The position numbers and the translations under genes are program-made. Below are positions 1 through 8,656 of a stretch of DNA of 54,045 nt, in pieces. The stretch's first letter is position 1. Every line of letters starts with the position of its first letter. Source of the DNA: a virus; IMG/VR virus record IMGVR_UViG_3300032267_001096, positions 1 to 54,045 of that record. One strand, given 5' to 3'. Under the pieces are notes generated by a model. It saw nothing but the letters and a program-made list of their open reading frames with translations. It made no database searches and was not told where the DNA came from.

Positions 1-1
1 C

Positions 2-1123
2 TATTATGGTAAAAAAATAGATACAGCAAATATCTTAAATATCGAAGATGCGTCAAAACTTATCAATAACAGGAAAACAGTAATTATAACTGGAGTTACT
101 GGTCAAGATGGAAGCCATATGGTAGAGTTTCTACTTAAAAATACAGATTTATTAATATTTGGTGGAGTAAGAAGACTAAGCGTATATAATCACGAAAACG
201 TAAGAAATATAAAGTCTGATAGATTTCATTTAATTAATTTTGATTTAACAGATAGCCATTCAATCGCAAGAGTTGTAGAAAAAATACAGCCAGAATATTT
301 TATTAATTTTGCTGCTCAAAGCTTTGTGGCAAGCAGTTGGGATTTTGCCAGACAAACTTGGCAAACAAATTCTACTGCGATCTTAGATATATTAGAAGCA
401 ATTAGACTATATAAACCATCATGCAGATTATATCAAGCAGGATCTAGTGAAGAATTTGGTGATGTCTTATATACCCCACAAGATGAAGATCACCCATTAA
501 GGCCAAGAAGTCCTTATGGCGCAAGTAAAGCAGCCTCTAGACAACTCGTTAAAGTTTATAGAGAATCATATAACATCTACGCAATTCAAGGATGGTTATT
601 TAACCATGAAGGAACAAGGCGAGGAGAAGAGTTTGTTACTAGAAAAATTACAAAAAATGTAGCAAGAATTTTTAACGCTATTAAAAATAAAGAAGCTTTC
701 GTTCCATTAGAACTTGGCAATCTAGAAGCAAAAAGAGATTGGAGCGATGCAGAAGATTTCATAGAAGGAGTTTGGATGATGTTGAATCAAGATAAATATA
801 ATCCAAATTACAATGGTATTCCAAAAGAATATGTATTTTCTTCGAACGAAGCTCATACTATTAAAGAGTTTGTTGAAAGAGCATTTTCTACTGTTGACAT
901 AAAGGGCAAATGGGTTGGAGAGGGAGAGCATACGATATATTTATCAGAAGATAACAAAACATTAGTTCAAATTAATCCTAAATTTTATAGACCAGCAGAA
1001 GTAGAATTACTATTAGGAAACTCAAATAAAGCTAGAAAAGAATTAAATTGGAAACCAAAAGTTTTATTTAATGATCTGGTAAAAAAAATGGTTGAAAATG
1101 ATATTGCAAAAATTGAAGTTTGA
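2..1123 (+). CDS. gmd: GDP-mannose 4,6-dehydratase, 5' end outside window
   Basis: Short-chain dehydrogenase/epimerase-fold enzyme expected to convert GDP-mannose to GDP-4-keto-6-deoxymannose, the precursor of GDP-fucose, GDP-rhamnose or GDP-perosamine, in the cytoplasm. Visible signs are the nucleotide-binding TGVTGQDGS loop, the GSSEEFG segment, the catalytic YGASK (Tyr-x-x-x-Lys) and the family hallmark GWLFNHEGTRRGEEFVTRK. The reading frame stays open to the left edge. About 30 residues precede the glycine-rich loop, whereas family members normally start only a few residues before it. The ATG at 119 lies after the loop and cannot be the true start. The gene therefore begins outside the window and may carry an N-terminal extension or fusion. 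The next gene overlaps its 3' end, so they are co-transcribed. The product probably feeds the glycosyltransferases encoded further on. Confidence 0.9.
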   Translation, partial: YYGKKIDTANILNIEDASKLINNRKTVIITGVTGQDGSHMVEFLLKNTDLLIFGGVRRLSVYNHENVRNIKSDRFHLINFDLTDSHSIARVVEKIQPEYFINFAAQSFVASSWDFARQTWQTNSTAILDILEAIRLYKPSCRLYQAGSSEEFGDVLYTPQDEDHPLRPRSPYGASKAASRQLVKVYRESYNIYAIQGWLFNHEGTRRGEEFVTRKITKNVARIFNAIKNKEAFVPLELGNLEAKRDWSDAEDFIEGVWMMLNQDKYNPNYNGIPKEYVFSSNEAHTIKEFVERAFSTVDIKGKWVGEGEHTIYLSEDNKTLVQINPKFYRPAEVELLLGNSNKARKELNWKPKVLFNDLVKKMVENDIAKIEV

Positions 1124-1469
1124 ATTAAGTTTTTGGTTTAAAAATTTATTTAAATACAAACATGGATATGCAAAAAATTGTTTAGGTGAAAAATCTAAAA
1201 AATGCCCAGTATGTAGTACTCCTTGGCCAATAATAAAAAAAACACCTACAGAAAAATATTTAGAATCTATAAATTACCATACGAAATATATAAAAGTTAT
1301 TAGAAATGATGGTATTTTAGAAATGCCAAAAGGAGTAACTGGAGAAGAAATGAAAAAGATTGCACAAATATTAAAACCAGAGTATGATATTTTGACGAAA
1401 GGTAAAGGTCAAGACGAAGCAAAAAGAATAGGTGCATTACAGGGTTATGATGAAAGAAATGACAAATAG
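1098..1469 (+). CDS. hypothetical protein with a CxxC motif
   Basis: Small basic protein of about 123 residues that I do not recognise. A single CPVC motif near residue 36 could be half of a zinc ribbon, but no second cysteine pair follows. The C-terminal half is helical and lysine-rich (GVTGEEMKKIAQILKPEY). I chose the ATG at 1098. A TTG six bases upstream is equally open, and neither has a clear Shine-Dalgarno sequence. It overlaps the end of gmd and the start of the next gene, so it sits in a tightly packed operon leading to the recombinase, where a DNA-transaction accessory role is possible but unproven. Confidence 0.6.
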   Translation: MILQKLKFELSFWFKNLFKYKHGYAKNCLGEKSKKCPVCSTPWPIIKKTPTEKYLESINYHTKYIKVIRNDGILEMPKGVTGEEMKKIAQILKPEYDILTKGKGQDEAKRIGALQGYDERNDK

Positions 1470-1800
1470 GCATAAATTATGCCAAATGATTATAAAGAAA
1501 TATATAAAAGGTAATATTAATTGGCCTAGAGAAATTAAAATAGCTCAAAAACTAGTAAAAAAGTTTAAATCATTTGAGTTTTGGGACAACCTTAAAGAAC
1601 TTGGAAACCCACCTCCATCTTTAGCTTGGTTTTTAAAGAGCGAAGGTAAGGCTTTTCTTATCAAAGAATACGAAAGCTTTAATATGAATTTTGATAAAAA
1701 AGTAATAGATTTAAAACAAAATAAAATTTCAGAAGATAAAAACATTTGCCAAAAGCCTAAAACTCTGCTAGAATTTATAAGATATGGGAAGAAAACCTAA
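1447..1800 (+). CDS. hypothetical basic protein
   Basis: About 117 residues, lysine-rich and predicted mainly helical, with a tryptophan/proline-rich centre (FWDNLKELGNPPPSLAWFL). No known family is apparent. Start candidates are a GTG at 1432 and ATGs at 1447 and 1459. I prefer 1447, which has an AGGG just upstream. The gene overlaps both neighbours, including 17 bases of the RecA-like gene, suggesting translational coupling to the recombinase. An accessory role for the recombinase is inferred only from position. Confidence 0.6.
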   Translation: MMKEMTNRHKLCQMIIKKYIKGNINWPREIKIAQKLVKKFKSFEFWDNLKELGNPPPSLAWFLKSEGKAFLIKEYESFNMNFDKKVIDLKQNKISEDKNICQKPKTLLEFIRYGKKT

Positions 1801-2923
1801 AGAAGAAGTCGAACAATCATCTGGTCCATCAGCATCAGATAGATTATTATCATTTTTAAAAGAAAACAAAGAGGATCATTATAATTTCGAAGACGAAGTT
1901 TATTATAAGGTATCTACAGGTAGTTTGAACCTGGATATAGCTACAAGCGGTGGTTTATGCCCAGGTCTGCATAGATTCATAGGAATGAATGAAGGTGGAA
2001 AAACATCAGAAGCACTTGAAGTAACCAAGAACTTTCTTAAAACTGTAGACAACTCAAGGGCTTTGCTTTTTAAAGCAGAAGGAAGATTGAGTAAGGAAAT
2101 TAAAGAAAGATCTGGAATTAAGTTCGTAACCGACCCTAAAGAATGGGTCGATGGAACATGTTTTGTATTCGAATGTAATATTTTTGAAACAGTATCTGAA
2201 TTAATGAAAGATTTAGTTTCTTCTAATGATGAAAATAAAAGATATATTTTTGTTCTTGATTCTGTTGACGGATTAATGACTAAAGGCGATTCTCAAAAGA
2301 GCATGACAGAAGCGACCAAAGTTGCAGGAGGAGCAGTAATTTCATCCATGTTGATGAAGAAGATTTCTCTTGCTCTTTCTAAACGTGGACATATGGCTAT
2401 TTTTATTAGTCAAGTTAGATCAGATATTAAACTTGATCCTTACGCAGCGAATAAGGACATAAGACAAACTACTGCAACTGGTGGAAATGCACTTCTGCAT
2501 TTTGCTAATTGGATTCTAGAATTTGAACCTCGTTATAATAAGGATTTAATCCTTGAGAAACCAAATGAAAAATATGATCCAGTTAAGAATAAAATTATTG
2601 GACATAATGTAAAAATTTCAATTAAAAAGTCTACAAATGAATCAACTAATTCTAAGGTTCTATATCCTATTAAGTATGGAAGAAAAGAGGGTTCATCTGT
2701 TTGGAAAGAGTACGAGGTTATTGATCAAATTTTAGCTTGGGAATTTGCTACTGCAAAAGGCGCATGGGTTACATTCTCAGACGAAATAATCGAAGAACTA
2801 AAGCAAATTAATCTTGAGCTCAAAAAGCAACATCAAGGTATTGATAATTTGAGATTATATTTAGAAGATAATAAACCAATCGTAGATTATTTTTACAATA
2901 AATTCATTAAAACTCTTTGCTAA
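1784..2923 (+). CDS. RecA/UvsX-like recombinase
   Basis: ATP-dependent strand-exchange protein for homologous recombination and recombination-dependent replication. The core starts with a RecA-like entry segment (STGSLNLDIATSGG, residues 44-57). Walker A is GMNEGGKT (67-74) and Walker B is YIFVLDS (Asp159). A DNA-loop region resembling RecA (ISQVRSDIK through TTATGGNAL, about 209-238) includes the conserved TGGNAL. At 379 residues it is close to UvsX and RecA in length. The Walker A sequence departs from the bacterial GPESSGKT, so this is a phage lineage rather than recent host capture. It is oddly placed between nucleotide-sugar genes, and its stop codon abuts the ATG of the epimerase gene. 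It probably works with the DnaB-type helicase and the ssDNA-binding candidate encoded downstream. Confidence 0.88.
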   Translation: MGRKPKEEVEQSSGPSASDRLLSFLKENKEDHYNFEDEVYYKVSTGSLNLDIATSGGLCPGLHRFIGMNEGGKTSEALEVTKNFLKTVDNSRALLFKAEGRLSKEIKERSGIKFVTDPKEWVDGTCFVFECNIFETVSELMKDLVSSNDENKRYIFVLDSVDGLMTKGDSQKSMTEATKVAGGAVISSMLMKKISLALSKRGHMAIFISQVRSDIKLDPYAANKDIRQTTATGGNALLHFANWILEFEPRYNKDLILEKPNEKYDPVKNKIIGHNVKISIKKSTNESTNSKVLYPIKYGRKEGSSVWKEYEVIDQILAWEFATAKGAWVTFSDEIIEELKQINLELKKQHQGIDNLRLYLEDNKPIVDYFYNKFIKTLC

Positions 2924-3928
2924 ATGAAGATACTAATAACTGGAGGGGCTGGTGGAATCGGTTCTACTTTAGCTTATGCTTTAAGCAAAGCTCACCAAGT
3001 TACAGTAGTAGATAGTCTTAGAAATGGGTACATTGAAAATTTATCAATAAATAATAAAGAGTTTTGCAAATTCTTCTTATTAGATATAAGATCAAACGCA
3101 TTCACCGAATTCGTTAAAAATGAAAAGCCAGATATCATAATTCATTTAGCTGCGATTACATCTTTACCAGATTGTGAATCTAATATTAATGAATGCATTG
3201 ATATCAATGTAACTGGAACACTTAATGTTTTAGAATCAGCAAGATTAAATAATATTAAAAGAGTTATTTTCGCAAGTACATCTGCAGTTTATGAAAATAA
3301 TCAAATAGATGAAAACAATGGTTTTACTGAAGACTTAATAGTAAGTCCAAGATTATTTTACAGTTTATCTAAAAAATTGTCAGAAGAAATATGTATATCG
3401 TACGAAAAGAATTATGGAATGGAAATACCAATTTTAAGACTTTTTAACGTTTTTGGACCAAGACAAGATATACATAGAAAATCTCCTCCATTACTCAACT
3501 ATTTGGTTAGAGAGTTGAAGAATAATAGGCAACCTGTACTCCATTCAAATGGAGAACAAAAAAGAGATTACATTCATATAAACGATGTAATCGAAGCGTT
3601 CACGATATGCTTAACTAACCCTAATGCAAAAAATAATATATTTAATATATCAAGTGGAAACTTACTTTCAGTAAAAGATATTGTTCGATATACAAAAGAA
3701 GCTTTAGGTATAAACATAGACCCAATATATAGGTCAGCAAAAATGCTATGGGACGATTACCCAAAACTTTTTGAAGGTAAATTATCTTTAGATAAAAATA
3801 TAGTAGAAAAAGAAACAAATAAGTTTTCTCTTGGTAATAACGCTAAAGCTAAAAGAATTTTGAATTGGAATCCTAATGAAAATCTAGAATCCTTAATAAA
3901 AGATACAGTTAAACAAATTAAATTATAA
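2924..3928 (+). CDS. NAD-dependent sugar epimerase/dehydratase
   Basis: Extended short-chain dehydrogenase of the GalE/WbpP class, acting on a nucleotide sugar. The N-terminal Rossmann motif TGGAGGIGS (residues 6-14), the HLAA segment and the YSLSK catalytic Tyr-x-x-x-Lys are all visible, as is the substrate-side QKRDYIHINDV typical of UDP-sugar 4-epimerases. Length (334) is normal and the protein looks intact. The ATG follows the recombinase stop codon directly. Together with the dehydratase at the left edge and the glycosyltransferases around 14-17 kb, it points to a phage-encoded glycan pathway. Whether the target is DNA, virion protein or a host surface polymer cannot be told from sequence. 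The exact sugar substrate is unknown. Confidence 0.88.
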   Translation: MKILITGGAGGIGSTLAYALSKAHQVTVVDSLRNGYIENLSINNKEFCKFFLLDIRSNAFTEFVKNEKPDIIIHLAAITSLPDCESNINECIDINVTGTLNVLESARLNNIKRVIFASTSAVYENNQIDENNGFTEDLIVSPRLFYSLSKKLSEEICISYEKNYGMEIPILRLFNVFGPRQDIHRKSPPLLNYLVRELKNNRQPVLHSNGEQKRDYIHINDVIEAFTICLTNPNAKNNIFNISSGNLLSVKDIVRYTKEALGINIDPIYRSAKMLWDDYPKLFEGKLSLDKNIVEKETNKFSLGNNAKAKRILNWNPNENLESLIKDTVKQIKL

Positions 3929-3930
3929 TT

Positions 3931-4350
3931 ATGAGGCTTTTAAATATTAACGGCACACTCACTAATAAAAATGTAAGAAGAAATTTAATAAACTGGGAAG
4001 GCAAAAGTAGAAGTAAATTACAATTTAAATTCAAACAGTTCTTTTGCCCTTATTGGAAGAACCATATTGTTTATGAAGAATTTCCAGTTTACGGAAGCAT
4101 GCTTAAAGTAGACTTATTAAATGCAACAAAAAAGATTGCTGTTGAGATACAGGGTAATCAACATGAATCCTTTAATAAATTTTTCCATGATAATTCTAGG
4201 TTAAAATACCTTCAAAGTATAAAAAGAGATGTTAAAAAAGAAAAATGGTTAGAAATGAATAATTTTAAATTCCTTGAACTCTACGAAAATGATCTTAAAG
4301 ATTTATCACCACAATATATAGAAGAAAAGTGCGGAGTTTTAATTATTTAA
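3931..4350 (+). CDS. PD-(D/E)xK-type nuclease, small
   Basis: A 139-residue protein with a restriction-endonuclease-like core. VDLLNATKKIAVEIQG (about residues 58-73) gives Asp, then Glu-x-Gln in place of the usual Glu-x-Lys, followed by NQH. This pattern is seen in Vsr-like and DUF559-like nucleases. An N-terminal SRSKLQFKFKQ segment matches the usual helix carrying the first acidic or basic residues. It is not LAGLIDADG, GIY-YIG or HNH. The substitution of Gln at the Lys position is a mild oddity. It is encoded between the epimerase and a small acidic protein, before the helicase promoter. Likely roles are processing of recombination or repair intermediates or host DNA, by inference only. 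Confidence 0.6.
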   Translation: MRLLNINGTLTNKNVRRNLINWEGKSRSKLQFKFKQFFCPYWKNHIVYEEFPVYGSMLKVDLLNATKKIAVEIQGNQHESFNKFFHDNSRLKYLQSIKRDVKKEKWLEMNNFKFLELYENDLKDLSPQYIEEKCGVLII

Positions 4351-4362
4351 GTGTAAAACTTT

Positions 4363-4635
4363 GTGGTGACAAATAAGAAAAAATTTAAAATACCAGATTC
4401 CATTTTAAAGCAAATAGACGAATGTAGTTTCGGTGGGTATATATTATTTAATTTTTCAAATAAAGGAGATCCCCAAGTTTTTACAAAATTTGATAATCAA
4501 ATTAATGCTATGGCACTTTTATATTATTTAAATACATGGGGTCAAAGTATTGATCAACTTAATTTAGAAGCTACAACAGATTTAATCGCTAGGAAAAATA
4601 ATAAAGAATTTGATGACGAAGAAGACGAAGAATAA
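4363..4635 (+). CDS. small protein with acidic C-terminal tail
   Basis: Ninety residues starting at one of two adjacent GTG codons (4363 or 4366). The body alternates strand and helix (GGYILFNFSNKGD, then INAMALLYYLNTW) and ends in a run of acidic residues (FDDEEDEE). A GTGTAAA copy of the structural-gene motif lies directly upstream, eight bases before the second GTG. Overall design resembles the other small acidic-tailed protein encoded just before the polymerase (10605-10835): similar size, a lysine/asparagine-Gly loop, then a helix and acidic end. An acidic tail is common in proteins that contact SSB partners or polymerase, but I do not recognise the family. Confidence 0.6.
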   Translation: MVTNKKKFKIPDSILKQIDECSFGGYILFNFSNKGDPQVFTKFDNQINAMALLYYLNTWGQSIDQLNLEATTDLIARKNNKEFDDEEDEE

Positions 4636-4639
4636 TAAC

Positions 4640-4668
4640 TTGACTTTTAAATTTTAAATTGGTATCAT
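4640..4668 (+). promoter_or_regulatory. sigma70-type promoter for the helicase operon, near-leaderless
   Basis: The -35 box is TTGACT (4640-4645) and the -10 box is TATCAT (4663-4668), with a 17-base AT-rich spacer. The helicase ATG follows ten bases after the -10 box. A transcription start 6-8 bases after the -10 would leave a leader of only about 2-4 bases and no room for a Shine-Dalgarno sequence. The geometry repeats at three other sites in this strand. Confidence 0.78.
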
Positions 4669-4678
4669 ATAAAGCTGG

Positions 4679-6163
4679 ATGATTTACTCATTACAAGTAG
4701 AAAGACACGTTTTAAGCGGCTTATTAAAGCATCAAGACTTATTTGCTGATGTTGATGTATTTTTAACTGAAAATGATTTCTATAATGATGTTCATTCAAC
4801 TATATATTCAGTATTTAAAAATATAAAACATAAAGGTGAAAATGTAGATAAAGTCCTTTTAGCGGAGAAGATTAAAAATCTAGGAATATCTTTCAAGGAC
4901 GAAATCAACATTTTTGATTATATTGATAATTTAAGCTTTTCTCAAATTACAGAAGATGCAACTGTTACCGCTTGCAAAGAATTAATTAAATTAAGAGTTA
5001 GGAGAGAAATAGTTAATACCGCAGATAAATTAAAAGACTATGTTTCTAAAAACTCAGAAGATTCACTTGATGAAATAATCGGTAAGATAGATCAAATTTA
5101 TAATAAGAAAATATCTTCTTACTCAGAAAATGATGTACCAGTTAATATCTTTGAAGGAGTCGAAGATTTAATTGAAGAAATAGGCAATTCTCCAAAAGAA
5201 GAAACTGGACTAATTACTCCTTATCCAGAATTTAATAGAATGTATGGTGGTTTAAAAAATGGAAATATTTATGCTATTGCAAGTAGGCCAGGTCAAGGAA
5301 AAAGTACTTGGTTAAATGATATCTGTTTTAAAACAGCGACTAATCCAAAAAATAAAACTAAAACTCTAATTCTTGATACAGAAATGCAAACAGTAGACAT
5401 TCAATTAAGAATGGTTGCCTCTTTAAGTGGAGTACCAGTTTGGTATCTCGAAACTGGCAACTGGAGAAAAAATGAAGAGATGACAAAAAAAGTAAGAGAT
5501 TCTTGGGCTAAAGTTAAGAACTACGAATACTTTCATTATCACGTTGGAAATAAAAACATAGATCAAATTTGTTCCTTAATTAGAAGATGGTATTTATCAA
5601 AAGTAGGAAGAGGAAATCAAGCCATGATAGCTTATGATTACATCAAATTAACTGGAGAAAAGGTTGGCCAAAATTGGGCAGAGCATCAAGCTATTGGCGA
5701 TAAGATCGATAAACTAAAAAGAATTTCAGAAGAGATACATTGCCCAATCATAACAGCCATGCAATTAAATAGAACTGGCGAAAGCTTCAATAGAAAAGGC
5801 GCAGAAGTAGTAGATGACAGTTCAGTGATTTCTCTTTCAGATAGACTCCAATGGTTTGCTTCATTCGTAGCAATCTTTAGAAGAAAAACTTTAGATGAGT
5901 TAACTTTAGACGGCCAAGCATTTGGAACACATAAACTAATTCCAACTAAAACTAGATTTCAAGGAAAAGACGCAGCGGGTCACCAAGATTTAGTTAGAAG
6001 ACTAGATTGCACTGGTAAAGAGGTGTGGTCTCAAAATTATTTGAACTATAATGTTCAAAATTTCAACATTGAAGAAAGAGGATCACTAATTGATGTTGCC
6101 GAAAGACAAAGAGAGCAATATGAATTAAATGATGCAAACGCTAATGATGGAGAACTATTATGA
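4679..6163 (+). CDS. dnaB: replicative DNA helicase, DnaB family
   Basis: Hexameric 5'-3' fork helicase. The N-terminal all-helical domain (LQVERHVLSGLLKHQ) is characteristic of DnaB. The RecA-like C-terminal domain has Walker A SRPGQGKST (residues 202-210), the Glu-containing LILDTEM strand and Walker B IAYDYIKL. Length (494) is standard for bacterial or phage DnaB. It opens a new transcript from the promoter immediately upstream with hardly any leader. The thyX gene overlaps its stop codon (ATGA), so helicase, ThyX, primase and nuclease form one operon. It should act with the primase two genes downstream at the phage fork. Confidence 0.93.
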   Translation: MIYSLQVERHVLSGLLKHQDLFADVDVFLTENDFYNDVHSTIYSVFKNIKHKGENVDKVLLAEKIKNLGISFKDEINIFDYIDNLSFSQITEDATVTACKELIKLRVRREIVNTADKLKDYVSKNSEDSLDEIIGKIDQIYNKKISSYSENDVPVNIFEGVEDLIEEIGNSPKEETGLITPYPEFNRMYGGLKNGNIYAIASRPGQGKSTWLNDICFKTATNPKNKTKTLILDTEMQTVDIQLRMVASLSGVPVWYLETGNWRKNEEMTKKVRDSWAKVKNYEYFHYHVGNKNIDQICSLIRRWYLSKVGRGNQAMIAYDYIKLTGEKVGQNWAEHQAIGDKIDKLKRISEEIHCPIITAMQLNRTGESFNRKGAEVVDDSSVISLSDRLQWFASFVAIFRRKTLDELTLDGQAFGTHKLIPTKTRFQGKDAAGHQDLVRRLDCTGKEVWSQNYLNYNVQNFNIEERGSLIDVAERQREQYELNDANANDGELL

Positions 6164-6816
6164 ATGTAGAATTAATATCAGTAACAAATCCTAAAATGAA
6201 TGGAGTTAAAAATGCAGAAGATTTAGTTGCATTTTGCGCTAGAGTTAGCAATCCTTCAAATCAAATGAATGTTGAAACTGCACCAAAACTTTTAAAATTC
6301 TTAATAAAACATAAACATTGGAGTCCATTTGAATTGGTTGATATGTGTGTTGAAATTAAAACTAGTAGAGGTATTGCAGCACAAATTCTTAGACATAGAT
6401 CATTTAGTTTTCAAGAATTTAGTCAAAGATATAGTATTGCGAATGAATTCGAAGATATAGAACTTCGTATGCAGGGGGATAAAAATAGGCAAGTTGGAGA
6501 GAAACTATTACCAGTTAATACGCAAGCATACGATAAAATCAACGAACTTTTAATAGAATCCCTATCTATTTCACAACATTGTTACGATACAATGATCGAA
6601 AATGGAGTAGCTAAAGAAGTAGCCAGAATGGTTCTGCCATTAACAACTCAAACTACAATGTACATGAAAGGATCATTAAGAAGTTGGATTCACTATATTG
6701 AGTTAAGAACAGAGCAGAATACTCAAAAAGAGCACAGAATTATCGCAGAAAAATGTAAAAAAATCTTTATTAAACAATTTCCAGTTATAAGCGAGGCTTT
6801 AGAATGGAAGAGTTAA
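6160..6816 (+). CDS. thyX: flavin-dependent thymidylate synthase
   Basis: Converts dUMP to dTMP using FAD, NADPH and methylenetetrahydrofolate. The diagnostic ThyX signature is present as RHRSFSFQEFSQRY (residues 78-91), followed by LPLTTQTTMYMKGSLRSWIHYIELR, which matches the C-terminal substrate-binding part (run given here only to indicate position, about 149-173). Length (218) is in the normal range. It overlaps the helicase stop by four bases with GGAGAAC upstream, and its own 3' end overlaps the primase start. A thymidylate source fits the high A+T demand of this genome. Confidence 0.93.
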   Translation: MNVELISVTNPKMNGVKNAEDLVAFCARVSNPSNQMNVETAPKLLKFLIKHKHWSPFELVDMCVEIKTSRGIAAQILRHRSFSFQEFSQRYSIANEFEDIELRMQGDKNRQVGEKLLPVNTQAYDKINELLIESLSISQHCYDTMIENGVAKEVARMVLPLTTQTTMYMKGSLRSWIHYIELRTEQNTQKEHRIIAEKCKKIFIKQFPVISEALEWKS

Positions 6817-7709
6817 ACGTTTACCAAGTCCTAACAGATCTTGGATATCAATTAAAAGATTATGGTAAAGAGTTTAGAACAAAACCTTTATACAGAGAAA
6901 GTGATAATGATACAGTATTAAGAATATATAAAGATACTGGCAAATGGTTTGATTTTAAACAAAATATAAGTGGTGATATAAATTCTCTAGTTAAATTAAC
7001 TTTAAAGCTAGAAGACATGAGTCAAGCTCAACAATGGTTGAAAAATAAAAATTTTGTTTCGAATAATGCTACTGAAATTAATAAACCACTTATAAAGTCT
7101 TCGAAAAAATTTGACACAGAAATCTTATCTAGATTAGAAGATAATCAAGATTACTGGATCAACAGAGGAGTCGATATTGAAACATTAAAGACTTTTAAGG
7201 GTGGAGTTGCAAAAATGGGAAAGATGAAAAATCGATATGTATTTCCAATATTCAATTCAAAAAATAACATTATAGGGTTTTCTGGTAGAGACATTACAAA
7301 TTTATCTAAAATAAAGTGGAAGCATCTCGGTGAAAAAACAGAGTTTGTTTATCCATTATTTCTTAATTCAGAAATAATACAAGAACAAAGAGAATTAATT
7401 TTAGTTGAAAGTATTGGAGACATGCTGAGTCTTTGGCAAGCTGGAATTAACAATACTTTAGTTACATTCGGAACAAGTTTAAGTTTAGCGATTTTAAACT
7501 ATTGTTTAAAAATTGATCCTAAGAAAATTTACATCAGTTTAAATAATGATTCAAATAAGAATAACGCTGGAAATATTGCAGCTGAAAAAACTCAAGCTAG
7601 ATTAAGTAGATATTTTGATAAAAGTCAATTAAAAATATCCTTACCACCCAAAAAAGATTTTGGTGAAATGACAAAAGAAGAAATAGTTCAATGGAAAAAC
7701 AATCTTTAA
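6804..7709 (+). CDS. DnaG-like primase with degenerate zinc domain
   Basis: Probable RNA primase partnering the DnaB helicase. The N-terminal 80 residues keep the outline of a CHC2 zinc-binding domain (RTKPLYRESDND, KWFDFKQNISGDINSLV) but have none of its cysteines. The TOPRIM part is clear: LILVESIGDMLSLWQAG supplies the metal-binding Glu, and VTFGTSLS follows. The usual Asp-x-Asp strand reads SLNNDSNKNNAG, so only one of the aspartates is obvious. At 301 residues it lacks the long helicase-binding tail of bacterial DnaG. The gene overlaps thyX and the nuclease. It could alternatively be a DNA-binding TOPRIM protein with reduced activity, but position favours primase. Confidence 0.82.
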   Translation: MEELNVYQVLTDLGYQLKDYGKEFRTKPLYRESDNDTVLRIYKDTGKWFDFKQNISGDINSLVKLTLKLEDMSQAQQWLKNKNFVSNNATEINKPLIKSSKKFDTEILSRLEDNQDYWINRGVDIETLKTFKGGVAKMGKMKNRYVFPIFNSKNNIIGFSGRDITNLSKIKWKHLGEKTEFVYPLFLNSEIIQEQRELILVESIGDMLSLWQAGINNTLVTFGTSLSLAILNYCLKIDPKKIYISLNNDSNKNNAGNIAAEKTQARLSRYFDKSQLKISLPPKKDFGEMTKEEIVQWKNNL

Positions 7710-8656
7710 AAGTATTATCTGCTTCTAGAATTAAAACTCTTGAGACTTGTTCTTGGGTTTATTGGAATAACTATCATACGAAAGTTCCTCAAAGTCAAAA
7801 CGATGGAGCTTTAAGAGGAACAATATGTCATACAATTTTTGAATTACTATTAAACAAAAGACATCTTAAAAATTACAAAAGAATAATAAAAAAGAACGCT
7901 ATTAATGGAGACCAAGGAGTTGATAGGTTAGTTAAAAAATTATCAGCAAAAGTTAAACTTGATGAAAGCAATTACAAACTATTAAATGACATGATTTTAG
8001 TTGGTCTTAAAAACGACTTTTTTGGAGAAGGCGGGGAAATCGTTAAACCAGAGTATGATTTTGAAATTAAAAATGACGAGCCCAAATACCATATTCGTGG
8101 TTTTATAGATAAGCCTATTAAAATCAAAAAAGAAATGCATATAATAGACTACAAAAGCTCCAAATACAAGTTTAGGGGTGATGACCTTGAAGCTAATATT
8201 CAAGCTATGATGTATAGTCTAGCGAGTAAAAAATTATGGCCAAAATTAAAGCCAATAGTAAAATTCTTATTTCTTAGATTCCCAAAGCAACCTATTCAAG
8301 AACTAGTATTTGATGATGATCAAATTAAGGGATTCGAGCATTATCTTGAGCATATTAATAACTACGTTAATAAATTTGACGAAGAATCTGCTAGATCAAA
8401 CTTCGCTGTAGATAATGTTAAGAATAAATGGATGTGTCAAGTCGGTGGATGGAAATGTCCATATAAAGATCCATATAAATATTATGTTAAACTAAATGAT
8501 AAAGGCGAAGTAGTAGAAACTAGTCTAGAAGATAACTTTAAAGATATCAAAGGATTTAAAGTAGAAACTCGAACATATCAAGGATGTCCAAAGTTCCAAA
8601 CTAGTTTAGCTAAAGACGACTTTTTAGATGATTCAAAAGACGAATTTTTAGATTGA
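7691..8656 (+). CDS. RecB/Cas4-family exonuclease with Fe-S cluster
   Basis: PD-(D/E)xK nuclease of the RecB/AddB/Cas4 superfamily. Motifs in order are SASRIKTLETC, RGTICHTIFE (His47), GFIDKP (Asp140), IIDYKSSK (Asp153, Lys155) and QAMMYSL. Four cysteines, Cys20 with Cys249, Cys256 and Cys299, are placed as in the iron-sulfur staple of Cas4 and AddB, one N-terminal and three C-terminal. The likely function is end resection to provide single-stranded tails for the RecA-like recombinase, or clean-up of host DNA. It starts inside the primase gene. Its stop codon TGA lies within the -35 box of the next promoter, so it closes the helicase operon. Confidence 0.87.
   Translation: MEKQSLKVLSASRIKTLETCSWVYWNNYHTKVPQSQNDGALRGTICHTIFELLLNKRHLKNYKRIIKKNAINGDQGVDRLVKKLSAKVKLDESNYKLLNDMILVGLKNDFFGEGGEIVKPEYDFEIKNDEPKYHIRGFIDKPIKIKKEMHIIDYKSSKYKFRGDDLEANIQAMMYSLASKKLWPKLKPIVKFLFLRFPKQPIQELVFDDDQIKGFEHYLEHINNYVNKFDEESARSNFAVDNVKNKWMCQVGGWKCPYKDPYKYYVKLNDKGEVVETSLEDNFKDIKGFKVETRTYQGCPKFQTSLAKDDFLDDSKDEFLD

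Noticed and set aside
119-1123. ATG at 119 as start of the dehydratase
   Set aside because: It lies after the nucleotide-binding loop TGVTGQDGS, and the frame is open to the left edge.
3931-4350. Homing endonuclease
   Set aside because: No LAGLIDADG, GIY-YIG or HNH motif, and no interrupted host gene; the fold looks PD-(D/E)xK.
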